Source: DASUPK01 sp963695675 | GTDB taxonomy: Bacteria > Actinomycetota > Thermoleophilia > Solirubrobacterales > 70-9 | Length of the DNA: 64,000 bases | Assembly (NCBI GenBank): GCA_963695675.1 | Contig: CAVOGY010000007.1 | Location: 62,001-126,000 of the forward strand | Direction of reading: 5' to 3' | In this document: in pieces, positions 44,205 through 52,187 of the stretch | Layout of the letters: the number at the start of each line of letters is the position of its first letter | Position numbering within the stretch: the first letter of the stretch is position 1 | The notes under the pieces: model-generated | Database searches by the model: none | What the model was told of the DNA's origin: nothing | What the model saw: only the letters and a program-made list of their open reading frames with translations | Program-made: the position numbers and the translations under genes

Positions 44205-45836
44205 TCAACCGGCGCCGCGCCGGTTCAGGACCAGGATCGCGATGTCGTCGCGGGGCTCGCCGCCGTGCCGCTTGATCGCCGCCTGGGCCACCCCTTCAGC
44301 GATCTCGTCCGCGCTCTTGCCGGCGTACGCGGCGAGCTGATCCGCGAGCCAATCCGGATCGCCCCGCTCGCCGGCGTCCCGAACGTCGAGGACGCCGTCC
44401 GTGTAGAGGATCAGCGAATCGCCGACCGCGAGCCTCGCGTCGGCGTCGGCCAGAATGGGGGAGGGGAGGACGCCGAGCAACGTCCCCGGTTCGCCAATCG
44501 CGTCGACCCGTCCGCTCTTCCGGAGGACCATCGGGAACGGGTGGCCGCCCAGGGCGACGGTGAGCCTTGCCTCAGCGCGCCCGTTCGAGGGCGCCTGGAT
44601 TCGCGCCAGCGCCGCCGTGCAGAAGCGAAAGTCGGCTCGCTCCGAACTGATCGACTCGTGCAGGGTACGCAGGACCTCGCTCGGGGCGCTCTCGGGCGTC
44701 GACGCGGTTCGGACCGTGTACCGGGCAAGCGCGGTCAGCGAGGCGGCCTCCGGGCCCTTGCCACAGACGTCGCCGATCACCGCCATCCAGGTTCCCGAGC
44801 CGCTGCGGAAGACGTCGTAGAAGTCACCACCGACCTCGTACGCCTCGCCCGCCGGCAGGAAGCGCGACGAGGTCTCGAAGCCACTGATATTCGGCAGCGA
44901 TCGCGGCAGGAGGCTGTGCTGCAGGACCGAGGCGATGTGCGCCTGCTGCTCATGCAGGCGCGCGTTGTCGAGGGCGAGAGCCGCCCGGTCTGCGAGGCGC
45001 TTCGCCGTTCGCTGCGCGGTCTCGTCGAAAGCCTCGGCCGGGCGCAAGATCCACAGGGTCAGGGCGCCAAGCACGGAGCCGCGCGCGCCGAGCGGTAGGA
45101 CGATGCACGCCTGGAAGCGGTGCCTCCGCAGCATTTCCCGCTCGTTCTCCCTGGTTGTGATCCGGTCGATCTCCTCGTCGCTGAGCTGATCGAGGTTCAT
45201 CGTTCGACCCGTGCGAATCACTTCCGCGACGGGGTGGGGGCCATGGGGGTCGATCGGCGCGTCCGCGCGCAGCTTGACGAACATCTCGGCGAGATCGGTT
45301 CCACGGCTCTGGGCGGCTACCCGCTCGATCAGGCCCTCAGGGGTGACCATGTCGACCATCGCCACGTCACCCAGCGTCGGGACAGCAAGCGTGGCGAGAT
45401 GCTGCGCCCGCTGGCGCTGGTCGAGGTCGTCCTCCATCAGGCCGCCGGCATCGGCGAGCAGTTCCGAGGCCGCCTGCTCCCGGTTCAGGCGCGCCCTCAG
45501 ACTTGCAACCCAGATCCCGCCCAGAGCTCCGGCTACGACGACCGCAGTCGAGATCAACCGCTGTCCGTCCTCGAGGCCGCTCCAGAGCGGCGAGAGGAGG
45601 GCGAGCACGACGCAGAAGACCGCCACCACCGCCGTCTCCGGAAGGGAGGCGCTCATCGCGGCGATGATCGGCGGAACCGCCAGGAGCCCGATGAAGACCA
45701 GCCGGTCGCTCAACGCGGCGTCGAGAACGATGATCGCGGTGGCGATCAGCATCGCAATCAGCGCCGGCCCGGACAGCTCCTGCAGGCTTGCGAGGGTGGG
45801 TGGGGGAGAGATCAGCTCCCGATCCCTGAGCGGCAT
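44205..45836 (-). CDS. Membrane GAF-PP2C (SpoIIE/RsbU-type) phosphatase
   Basis: The 543-residue protein has four or five N-terminal membrane spans and a GAF domain (QRAQHLATLAVPTLGDVAMV; CIVLPLGARGSVLGALTLW). The C-terminal PP2C SpoIIE domain has the metal motif VGGDFYDVF, IGDVCGKGPEAA and ILYTDGVLD. Such phosphatases often dephosphorylate anti-anti-sigma factors in SigB/SigF-type stress pathways. No anti-sigma partner is adjacent. Just downstream is the DUF72 gene, and divergently the DUF202 gene. Confidence 0.9.
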   Translation of the reverse strand: MPLRDRELISPPPTLASLQELSGPALIAMLIATAIIVLDAALSDRLVFIGLLAVPPIIAAMSASLPETAVVAVFCVVLALLSPLWSGLEDGQRLISTAVVVAGALGGIWVASLRARLNREQAASELLADAGGLMEDDLDQRQRAQHLATLAVPTLGDVAMVDMVTPEGLIERVAAQSRGTDLAEMFVKLRADAPIDPHGPHPVAEVIRTGRTMNLDQLSDEEIDRITTRENEREMLRRHRFQACIVLPLGARGSVLGALTLWILRPAEAFDETAQRTAKRLADRAALALDNARLHEQQAHIASVLQHSLLPRSLPNISGFETSSRFLPAGEAYEVGGDFYDVFRSGSGTWMAVIGDVCGKGPEAASLTALARYTVRTASTPESAPSEVLRTLHESISSERADFRFCTAALARIQAPSNGRAEARLTVALGGHPFPMVLRKSGRVDAIGEPGTLLGVLPSPILADADARLAVGDSLILYTDGVLDVRDAGERGDPDWLADQLAAYAGKSADEIAEGVAQAAIKRHGGEPRDDIAILVLNRRGAG

Positions 45837-45892
45837 GACTCAAATCGTAAATCCGTATCGATTGCCGGCCGACTTCCCTGCGACCGGGATGG

Positions 45893-46279
45893 TTGGATGA
45901 CGGGGTGGCTGAGCACACCGAGAAACAGCCCGGCGAGGCGTGGGACGCAATACGGCGGACGCGGCTCGCCGCCGAGCGCACCGAGCTCGCCTGGTGGCGG
46001 ACAGCGCTCACCTCGATCGCGGTGGCAATCGGCGTCGGGAGAGTCGTTCCCGAGCTCAGCGGGACGACTACCGAGTGGCCCTACGTGATCGTCGGGATCG
46101 GTTGGGCGCTCTATTCGGTGGGCCTGTTCACCTACGGCTCGATCAGGTCGCGCAGGGTCGAAGCTGCCCTGGACAGCGGCCGGATGATCCCAAGCTCACG
46201 CACGGAGACGCGCTGGCTGATGGTGTTCGGCGTGGTCCTTTGCCTGGCGACGGTCGGCCTGATCGCCGCCTCGGCTTGA
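45893..46279 (+). CDS. DUF202 family membrane protein
   Basis: The 128-residue protein has the DUF202 hallmark RTRLAAERTELAWWRTAL followed by three membrane helices. TTG 45893 and GTG 45905 are both possible starts; neither has a strong ribosome-binding site. Function is unknown. It sits in the stress-type region, divergent from the RsbU-like phosphatase. Confidence 0.82.
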   Translation: MDDGVAEHTEKQPGEAWDAIRRTRLAAERTELAWWRTALTSIAVAIGVGRVVPELSGTTTEWPYVIVGIGWALYSVGLFTYGSIRSRRVEAALDSGRMIPSSRTETRWLMVFGVVLCLATVGLIAASA

Positions 46280-46806
46280 AGGTCGTTATGTCAACTTGGG
46301 GCGCTGCGGACCGAGCTCAGATCGGTCGCGCCCGCTGACCGCGCCGCCCAGCGGCTGGTCGCCGCGCTCACGACGAGGTCAAGGCCAGGCAGGCGCATGT
46401 CGACGTCTCGGCTGCCGAAGGGCGAACGTCCGGTCCCGGGACATACTGGAGGGCGACACCTTCCAGACGGTTGGGCTGGATGCACACGAGCGGATGACGG
46501 AGGCGGACGGGTTGTAGAGGTCCGCGGGTACCGGGAGATCGGCGACTACAACTCGAATCCGTTCGTCCGCGAATCCGGTGGTTCGACAAGGCTCTGGCCT
46601 GACTCGTGCGCGGGTTCACATAACGCGCGTTCCCGTGCGTTCCGTCCGGCACGCGTAGCGCCTCGGTCGGGCTCTGAGGGCCACCAGCAGGCTGCGGTGA
46701 GGGACGAGGACGGTGGCGCGCACGACCATGCGCTCGGCCGCAGGTTTGATCGCGCGCCGTGCGCGGCACAAGGGTGAGGTCAGCGAATAAGGAGCTTTGA
46801 TCTTCC
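46280..46806. other. Long gap with no supported gene; traces of decayed coding sequence
   Basis: No intact gene is supported. Protein-like segments appear in three successive frames: DRAAQRLVAAL, then DEVKARQAHVDVSAAEG, then DILEGDTFQTVGLDAHERM ending at the stop 46515-46517. This pattern suggests a short gene with two indels. Two longer open frames (46397-46777 plus, 46368-46808 minus) have unnatural composition. The right end supplies AAGGAG 13 nt before the DUF892 start. Confidence 0.4.
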
Positions 46807-47784
46807 ATGAGTGAGCGAACGATTCAAGAGCAGATCGTCAAGTACCTCGGCGACATCCACGCGATCGAGGAGCAGGCGCTGGTTCAGATGAAGATGGCGC
46901 CCAAGATCGCGGGAGATGCCACCCTCGAGGCCGCCTTCGAGCGGCACATCGGCGAGACCGAGGAGCAGAAGCGACGGGTGGAGGAACGCCTCGAAGCGCT
47001 CGGCGGATCCCCGTCGAAGGTGAAGGACATCGCCGGCACGGCCACCGCGCCCGCCTTCGCCCTCTTCGCCAAGTTCCAGCCGGACACACCGGGGAAGCTC
47101 ACGTCGCACGCCTTCTCCTACGAGCACATGGAGGTCGCGGCGTACGAGATCCTGTCGCGCATCGCCGAGCGGGCCGACGATCAGGAGACCGTCCGGGTCG
47201 CGAAGGAGATCGCCGGCCAGGAGAACGAGATGGGCCGCCGGCTGTCCGGCAACTGGGATGTCGCTGTGGACGCGTCCCTGAGGGACGTCGATCCCGATGA
47301 CTTCGGTGACCAACTCAACAAGTACCTCAGCGATGCCCACGCCATCGAGTCGCAGGCGGAGCAGATGCTGAAGAAGGCCATCGACATCGGCGGCGACCCG
47401 AAGCTGAGCCAGGATTACGAGCAGCACCTCGAGCAGACCAAGAAGCACAAGTCGCTGATCGAGGAGCGGCTGGAGGCGCGAGGCGCGAGTCCGAACGCCC
47501 TCAAGGATGCTGCGATGAAGCTCGGTGCGCTCAACTGGGGCACCTTCTTCGCGGCCCAGCCCGATACCCCCGCAAAACTTGCCGGCTTCGCATATGCGTT
47601 CGAGCACCTCGAGATCGCGTCGTACGAGCAGCTCCGCCGCGTCGCGGAGAGAGCGGGCGACGAGTCGGCGGCCGGCGTCGCGCAGACGATCCTGCCCGAG
47701 GAGCGGCATGCCGCGGAGACGATTTGGGACGGCTTCGACCGTGCGATCGACGCTTCGCTCGAGTCGGTCGGAGTGACGGCTTGA
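46807..47784 (+). CDS. Tandem DUF892 (YciE-type, ferritin-like) protein
   Basis: The 325-residue protein is an internal duplication of a ferritin-like helical domain. The first copy (about 1-160) has KYLGDIHAIEEQAL, EQKRRVEERLEALGGSP and YEHMEVAAYEIL. The second (about 165-325) has KYLSDAHAIESQAE, HKSLIEERLEARGASP and FEHLEIASYEQL. The Glu and His pattern resembles diiron ligands. DUF892 proteins are stress-induced in several bacteria; their function is unproven. Confidence 0.9.
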   Translation: MSERTIQEQIVKYLGDIHAIEEQALVQMKMAPKIAGDATLEAAFERHIGETEEQKRRVEERLEALGGSPSKVKDIAGTATAPAFALFAKFQPDTPGKLTSHAFSYEHMEVAAYEILSRIAERADDQETVRVAKEIAGQENEMGRRLSGNWDVAVDASLRDVDPDDFGDQLNKYLSDAHAIESQAEQMLKKAIDIGGDPKLSQDYEQHLEQTKKHKSLIEERLEARGASPNALKDAAMKLGALNWGTFFAAQPDTPAKLAGFAYAFEHLEIASYEQLRRVAERAGDESAAGVAQTILPEERHAAETIWDGFDRAIDASLESVGVTA

Positions 47785-47788
47785 GCGC

Positions 47789-47814
47789 GCTTAAACCGTC
47801 GTTTTGCGGGGTAT
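47789..47814 (+). promoter_or_regulatory. SigB/SigF-type promoter for the small DUF7218-like gene
   Basis: GCTTAA (47789-47794), a 14-nt spacer, and GGGTAT (47809-47814) match the general stress sigma consensus GTTTAA-N12-14-GGGTAT with one change. It lies 33 nt before the ATG. Transcription would start near 47821, leaving a short 5'UTR with a strong Shine-Dalgarno. Confidence 0.6.
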
Positions 47815-47847
47815 TTCGGCCCACGCCCCTGAGAAAGGAGGTCTGAC

Positions 47848-48009
47848 ATGGCAAAGGACCACGGATCATCGATCAAGAACGACAAGCAGTACGAGGGGCT
47901 GCGCAAGAAGGGCATGAGCAAGCAGCGCGCCGCGAAAATCGCCAACTCCAAGGGGTCCTCCAAGCGCGGAGGAAAGAAGGGCGGGAAGAAGAGCGGCTCG
48001 AAGTCCTAG
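47848..48009 (+). CDS. Small basic protein, DUF7218-like
   Basis: This 53-residue protein starts at ATG 47848 after a near-perfect Shine-Dalgarno (AAAGGAGG, 6-nt spacing). It reads MAKDHGSSIKNDKQYEGLRK, has a central helix with KQRAAKIANSK, and ends in a Lys/Gly/Ser-rich tail. It resembles the small DUF7218-type proteins often encoded near DNA-protection genes. The basic tail suggests nucleic-acid binding, which is inference. Its stop overlaps that of topoisomerase IB on the opposite strand. Confidence 0.82.
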   Translation: MAKDHGSSIKNDKQYEGLRKKGMSKQRAAKIANSKGSSKRGGKKGGKKSGSKS

Positions 48010-49058
48010 GTCACCCGCTCGATGGCGGCGGACGATTCACGCCGATCGATGAGGTCGAGCACGGCCTCCTCGATCGGCCCCTGAACCTCGGGCCAGTCGG
48101 CGGGATCGTCCGGGAGCCGCTCGAACACCCCCCCGACGGTGAGCCCGCCGTCGAAGCGGTCGAAGACCCGCGGGTCGATGTAGGAGGCCCGGCAGACCGC
48201 CGGCGTGTTGCCCAGGTAGCGCGATACCTGATTGACCGCGTCCCGCTTCGCTCGGTTGCGCCCCCCCTTGGTGCTCATGTCGCGCTCCCGTGCGGAGGCG
48301 GCGAGCACGACGGCGGCCAGCACCGTCGCGTTCCAGGTGCGGAAGTCCTTGGCGCTGTGGTCCTCCCCGATCGTGTCCTTGATGTAGTCGTTGATCTCGG
48401 TGGAGCGGATATCGCGCCACTCCTCTCCGTTGCGGTAGGCGAGCAGCTCGTGGCCCCCTCCCCTCCGCTCTCGCAGAGTCTTGACCAGTCGCGAGACCTT
48501 TCGATCGGCGATCGTCTGGACCCGCCGCTTTCCTCCCTTCGCCTCGTAGTCGAAGACGAGTGTGGTGCCATTGACGCTCACGTGCCGCTTCCGCATCGTC
48601 GCCAGCCCGTAGGTCTCGTTCTCCTCGGCGTAGTCCTCCGAGCCGATCCGGAAGAAGCCGCGGTCGAGGAGCCTGACGGCGCAGGCGAGCACCCTCTCGC
48701 GGGAGATCGGGCGTCTGCGCAGGTCGCGCTCGACCTGGGCTCGCAGCTTGGGCAGTGAGCGGGCGAAGTCGACCATCGCGTCGAACTTCTGCCGGTCCCG
48801 GCGCTCCCGCCAGAGGTCGTGGTAGCGGTACTGTTTCCGGCCCCTGGCGTCCACTCCGGTCGCCTGGATGTGCCCGAGTGGATCTGCGCAGATCCAGACC
48901 ATCTCCCAGGCCGGCGGGATGGCGAGCGCGCGGATCCGCTCGAGGACGTCGGGATCCTCGATGCGCTCCCCGCTCTCGTCGAGGTACTCGAAGCCCCTCC
49001 CCCGCCGCCGACGCGAGATCGCCGGGTTGGCACAATCGACGCGTCTCAGGCGCGGCAT
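48006..49058 (-). CDS. DNA topoisomerase IB
   Basis: This 350-residue poxvirus/bacterial type IB topoisomerase relaxes supercoils through a 3'-phosphotyrosine. The N-terminal domain has GFEYLDESGERI and PPAWEMVWIC. The catalytic domain has GLATMRKRHV, FDYEAKGGKRR, the HSAKDFRTWNATV motif and the active Tyr in CRASYIDPRV. The nuclease-domain Arg and Lys residues are present. These enzymes are scattered among bacteria and often lie in accessory stress regions. Confidence 0.93.
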   Translation of the reverse strand: MPRLRRVDCANPAISRRRRGRGFEYLDESGERIEDPDVLERIRALAIPPAWEMVWICADPLGHIQATGVDARGRKQYRYHDLWRERRDRQKFDAMVDFARSLPKLRAQVERDLRRRPISRERVLACAVRLLDRGFFRIGSEDYAEENETYGLATMRKRHVSVNGTTLVFDYEAKGGKRRVQTIADRKVSRLVKTLRERRGGGHELLAYRNGEEWRDIRSTEINDYIKDTIGEDHSAKDFRTWNATVLAAVVLAASARERDMSTKGGRNRAKRDAVNQVSRYLGNTPAVCRASYIDPRVFDRFDGGLTVGGVFERLPDDPADWPEVQGPIEEAVLDLIDRRESSAAIERVT

Positions 49059-49096
49059 GGTGGTGCAGGACTACCCGCGGAGGCGATAGTTAGCCG

Positions 49097-49987
49097 ATGG
49101 CGATCGAAATCGGCACCTCGAGCTGGTCCGACCCGGGCTTCGTCGAGCACTGGTATCCCAAGGGGCTGCCGGCGAAGGACCGGCTGGGCTTCTACGCCGA
49201 GCGCTTCGATGCGGTCGAGCTCAACTCGAGCTTCTACGCGATCCCGGCGAGCTCGACGGTCGAGAACTGGGCGAAGGGGACGCCCGCCGGCTTCCGCTTC
49301 GACGTCAAGCTGCACAGGCTGCTCTCCCGGCACGCTTCCCAGATCAAGGAGCTGCCGAAGGACCTCAGGGACGATGTCGAGACCAATGAGCGGGGACGGG
49401 TGCTGCTCGATGCCGCGCTGCAAGACGAGATGGTCCGGCGAACCGCCGAGGCGATGACGCCGCTGGCGGATGCCGGCAAGCTCGGCGCCTATCTGCTTCA
49501 GCTGACACCGGCGTTCGATCCGCGGCACAACGAGCTCGACGAGCTCGCTCCCGTAATCGACGGCCTCTCCCCCGTGCCGGTCGCGATCGAGTTCAGGCGC
49601 CGGAGCTGGGCTTCATCCAAGCGTTTCGAGAGCGTGCTCGATTGGCTCTCCGCCCACGATGCGGTCTTCGTCTGCGTCGACACCCCGCCGGGAGATCACG
49701 TTCCGATCTTTCCGCCGATCGACGCCGTCACCAACGAGGCGCTCGCCTACATGCGCTGTCACGGGCGCAACACCGAGGGCTACCTGCACGGGCGCAGTGT
49801 CGCCGAGCGGTTCGACTACGACTATCCGAAGGACGAGCTCGAGGAGATCGCCGGTCGCGCGCGGGCGCTCGACGCCGACGCCGAGCAGGTTCAGGTGATG
49901 TTCAACAACAACGCCCGCGAGCTGGCGCCGAAGGCCGCGCGCGGGCTGCGCACGATCCTGGGCCAGGATCCGGGGCCGGAGCCCTAG
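49097..49987 (+). CDS. DUF72 family protein, second paralogue
   Basis: The 296-residue protein has IGTSSWSDPGFVEHWYPKG, ERFDAVELNSSFYAI, FDVKLHRLLSRH and IEFRRRSWA, the DUF72 pattern. It is about 50 residues longer than the paralogue at 43469-44203 and diverges in the middle, so they are not a recent duplication. Function is unknown. It is divergent from the topoisomerase IB gene. Confidence 0.9.
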   Translation: MAIEIGTSSWSDPGFVEHWYPKGLPAKDRLGFYAERFDAVELNSSFYAIPASSTVENWAKGTPAGFRFDVKLHRLLSRHASQIKELPKDLRDDVETNERGRVLLDAALQDEMVRRTAEAMTPLADAGKLGAYLLQLTPAFDPRHNELDELAPVIDGLSPVPVAIEFRRRSWASSKRFESVLDWLSAHDAVFVCVDTPPGDHVPIFPPIDAVTNEALAYMRCHGRNTEGYLHGRSVAERFDYDYPKDELEEIAGRARALDADAEQVQVMFNNNARELAPKAARGLRTILGQDPGPEP

Positions 49988-50009
49988 CGCCAGGAGGCCC
50001 AAAGTAAGA

Positions 50010-50050
50010 CCGGCGAGGCGACCCCAGGGGGATGAAGGCCGCCTCGCCGG
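50010..50050 (+). terminator. Perfect hairpin after the second DUF72 gene
   Basis: CCGGCGAGGCG (50010-50020) pairs perfectly with CGCCTCGCCGG (50040-50050) around a 19-nt loop, 22 nt after the stop. No T-run follows. Between 50051 and the CcdA start at 50246 I see nothing definite. Confidence 0.5.
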
Positions 50051-50245
50051 GTTGGCCAACGTTGCTGGACGCCTTTTACGGGTGCAAGTTGGCCGGGGGA
50101 TCCGGATGCGATTCAAACCCTATGCAGGCACGAATGGGCGGTCATCCGGGCCGATCCGCAGATCGAGTCCGTAGTAAGCACGGTGCCCGGGCGCGACGCC
50201 CCCCACGCACGCCTGAGGCGTGGCTTGTCCGCCAGAATTTGGACC

Positions 50246-50992
50246 GTGAGCAGCGATCCTGCATCAGGAGTCGGCATCCTGACGGCCCTGGCGGCCGGGA
50301 TCGTCTCGTTCCTCTCCCCCTGCGTGCTGCCTCTCGTGCCGGGCTACCTCTCAGCCGTCACCGGGGTCGCCGCGGCCGACCTCGAGCGGGCGGATTGGCG
50401 CCGCGTGATCGTCCCCAGCCTGCTCTTCGTCACCAGTTTCTCGGTGATCTTCATCCTGCTCGGACTGGGTGCGACGAGGATCGGCAGCACGTTGCAGCAG
50501 CACCAGCTCCTCCTCGACAAGATCGCCGCGGGGCTGATCATCGCCATGGGAGTGTTCTTCATCGCAGCCCTGTTCATCTCGCAACTCAACCGCGAGTGGC
50601 ACGTCGAAACCCTGCTCGAGCACGCCGGGACCGGCGGCCCGCTCGTTGCCGGCGCTGCTTTCGGCGTCGCCTGGACGCCCTGCATCGGCCCGACGCTGGC
50701 GGCCATCCTGAGCGCCGCCGCGGTGTCTGGATCCGCCGCGCATGGCGCCTTCCTGCTCGCGGTTTACTCCGCCGGCCTGGCGATCCCGTTCCTGCTCACC
50801 TCGATCGCCTTCACCCGGATGACGACGGCTTTCGCGGTCGTCAAGCGGCACTACCCAGTGATCATGGCGATCGGCGGCGTGATCCTGATCGCATTCGGAG
50901 TCGCGATCCTGACCGGCTGGTTCGACACCTTCAACCGCTGGGCGCAGGACCTGCTCGACAGCCTCGGAATCAACGTCTCGAGCGACGTCTAG
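50246..50992 (+). CDS. ccdA: Cytochrome c biogenesis/thiol-transfer membrane protein CcdA
   Basis: CcdA moves reducing equivalents from cytoplasmic thioredoxin across the membrane. Starting at GTG 50246 gives 248 residues and six membrane spans. The redox cysteines are in FLSPCVLPLVPGYLSA and AWTPCIGPTLA, the two CcdA hallmarks. The longer frame from 50183 adds 21 charged residues and is unlikely. The downstream thioredoxin-TPR gene fits a thiol-redox function. Confidence 0.92.
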   Translation: MSSDPASGVGILTALAAGIVSFLSPCVLPLVPGYLSAVTGVAAADLERADWRRVIVPSLLFVTSFSVIFILLGLGATRIGSTLQQHQLLLDKIAAGLIIAMGVFFIAALFISQLNREWHVETLLEHAGTGGPLVAGAAFGVAWTPCIGPTLAAILSAAAVSGSAAHGAFLLAVYSAGLAIPFLLTSIAFTRMTTAFAVVKRHYPVIMAIGGVILIAFGVAILTGWFDTFNRWAQDLLDSLGINVSSDV

Positions 50993-51064
50993 CCGCGACC
51001 TGCCGAAGTGGCCCCGCCGGGCTGTGACCGAGGCTCGCGTTCCGGCCCGTCTAAGCTGAATTCA

Positions 51065-51823
51065 GTGATCAGCGACGTAGGTGAGCAGGACTTTCAGACA
51101 AAGGTCGTCGAGCGCTCCAAGCACGTGCCGGTGGTGGTCGACTTCTGGGCCGAGTGGTGCGGTCCATGCCGGACGCTGGGACCGGCCCTCGAGGACGCCG
51201 TGCGGCGGCGCGGAGGCGAGATCGAGCTCGTCAAGCTCGACACCGACGCGAACCCGCGGATCGCGCGGGAGTTCGGCATCCAGAGCATCCCCGCGGTGAA
51301 GGCCTTCCGCGACGGAAGGGTCGTGGCGGAGTTCATCGGCGCTCAGCCCACGGCGGCGATCGAGAGCTTCCTCAACCAGATCGCTCCGTCGAAGGCCGAT
51401 CGGCTGGCGGAGGCCGGCGATGAGCAGTCGCTGCGCGAGGCGCTCGAGCTGGATCCCCGCCACGCACGGGCCGCGGTCGGCCTCGGACGGCTGCTGCTCG
51501 GCCGCGGCGACGCCGACGAGGCGCTCGAGGTCCTCCAGCCGTTCCCCCACGACTTCATCGCCGACGGGCTGGCGGCCCGCGCCGAGCTATCCGCCTCCGA
51601 GAACGGATCCCGCGCGAACGAGCTTCAGGCCGCCTTCTCGGCCTGGGACCGGGGCGAGCCCGACGAGGCCCTCGAGCAGCTTCAGGAGGTGCTGGCGGCC
51701 GAGCAGGACCCGGACCGCAAGGACCTGCTCCGCCGCGTGATGGTGGCGATCTTCACGGAGCTCGGCGCCGACCATCCGCTGGCGCGCCAGCATCGCCGCA
51801 GGCTCGCGGCTGCTTTGAACTGA
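51065..51823 (+). CDS. Thioredoxin-TPR protein (CnoX/YbbN-like)
   Basis: The 252-residue protein starts at GTG 51065. It has an N-terminal thioredoxin domain with WAEWCGPCRTLGPAL and a C-terminal helical repeat region (about 115-252) resembling TPR units, as in CnoX/YbbN chaperedoxins. The CxxC pair is intact, so it can be redox active. Such proteins protect substrates from oxidation and pass them to chaperones. The CcdA gene just upstream could supply electrons to an extracytoplasmic path. Confidence 0.88.
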   Translation: MISDVGEQDFQTKVVERSKHVPVVVDFWAEWCGPCRTLGPALEDAVRRRGGEIELVKLDTDANPRIAREFGIQSIPAVKAFRDGRVVAEFIGAQPTAAIESFLNQIAPSKADRLAEAGDEQSLREALELDPRHARAAVGLGRLLLGRGDADEALEVLQPFPHDFIADGLAARAELSASENGSRANELQAAFSAWDRGEPDEALEQLQEVLAAEQDPDRKDLLRRVMVAIFTELGADHPLARQHRRRLAAALN

Positions 51824-51841
51824 GCGCTGGCCCGGCGGCGG

Positions 51842-52129
51842 CTAAGGCTTCTCCGGGGCGGCGGGCACCGCCACCTCGATCGGGATCCCGAGCGCCTCGG
51901 CCTCCTCGATGCCCTCACCTTCCTGGTCGCGGGAGCAGATGATCCGGAAGGAACCTGTGCCGAGGTTCGGGTCGGCGACGATTGGCAGGCCACGGATCTC
52001 GTCCCAGCCCAGCCGTTCGAGCTCGAAGGGATTCATGCGCACCTCGCTGGCCGGGAACGGGCAGTTCGAGTTGTGCTGGTCGATCGCCCGCGAGATCGCC
52101 TCGAGGTTCTTGGCCTCAGCGTTCGTCAC
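51842..52129 (-). CDS. Conserved hypothetical protein
   Basis: The 95-residue protein starting at GTG 52129 (GGGGCGGCG just upstream) contains NCPFPASEVRMNPFELERLGWDE and ADPNLGTGSFRIICSRDQ. These look conserved, but I cannot name the family. A longer start at ATG 52207 would overlap the dinB start. It is divergent from dinB. A Cys in each conserved segment could bind metal, but this is not established. Confidence 0.6.
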   Translation of the reverse strand: MTNAEAKNLEAISRAIDQHNSNCPFPASEVRMNPFELERLGWDEIRGLPIVADPNLGTGSFRIICSRDQEGEGIEEAEALGIPIEVAVPAAPEKP

Positions 52130-52187
52130 CGCCGCCCCAACATACCGCCCTCCGTCGGGGGGCGGGCCTAATCTTCGCCGGTCGCAG

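Noticed and set aside
46368..46808. Minus-strand frame of 146 codons in the large gap
   Set aside because: Composition is unnatural, there is no domain or good ribosome-binding site, and it overlaps a plus-strand promoter region.
47801..47814. GTTTTGCGGGGTAT read as a compact stress promoter
   Set aside because: GTTT lies only 4-5 nt from GGGTAT, far too close; the properly spaced -35 element is GCTTAA at 47789.
49988..50245. Search for a gene between the second DUF72 gene and ccdA
   Set aside because: Apart from the hairpin at 50010-50050, frames here are short or are upstream extensions of ccdA with atypical residues.
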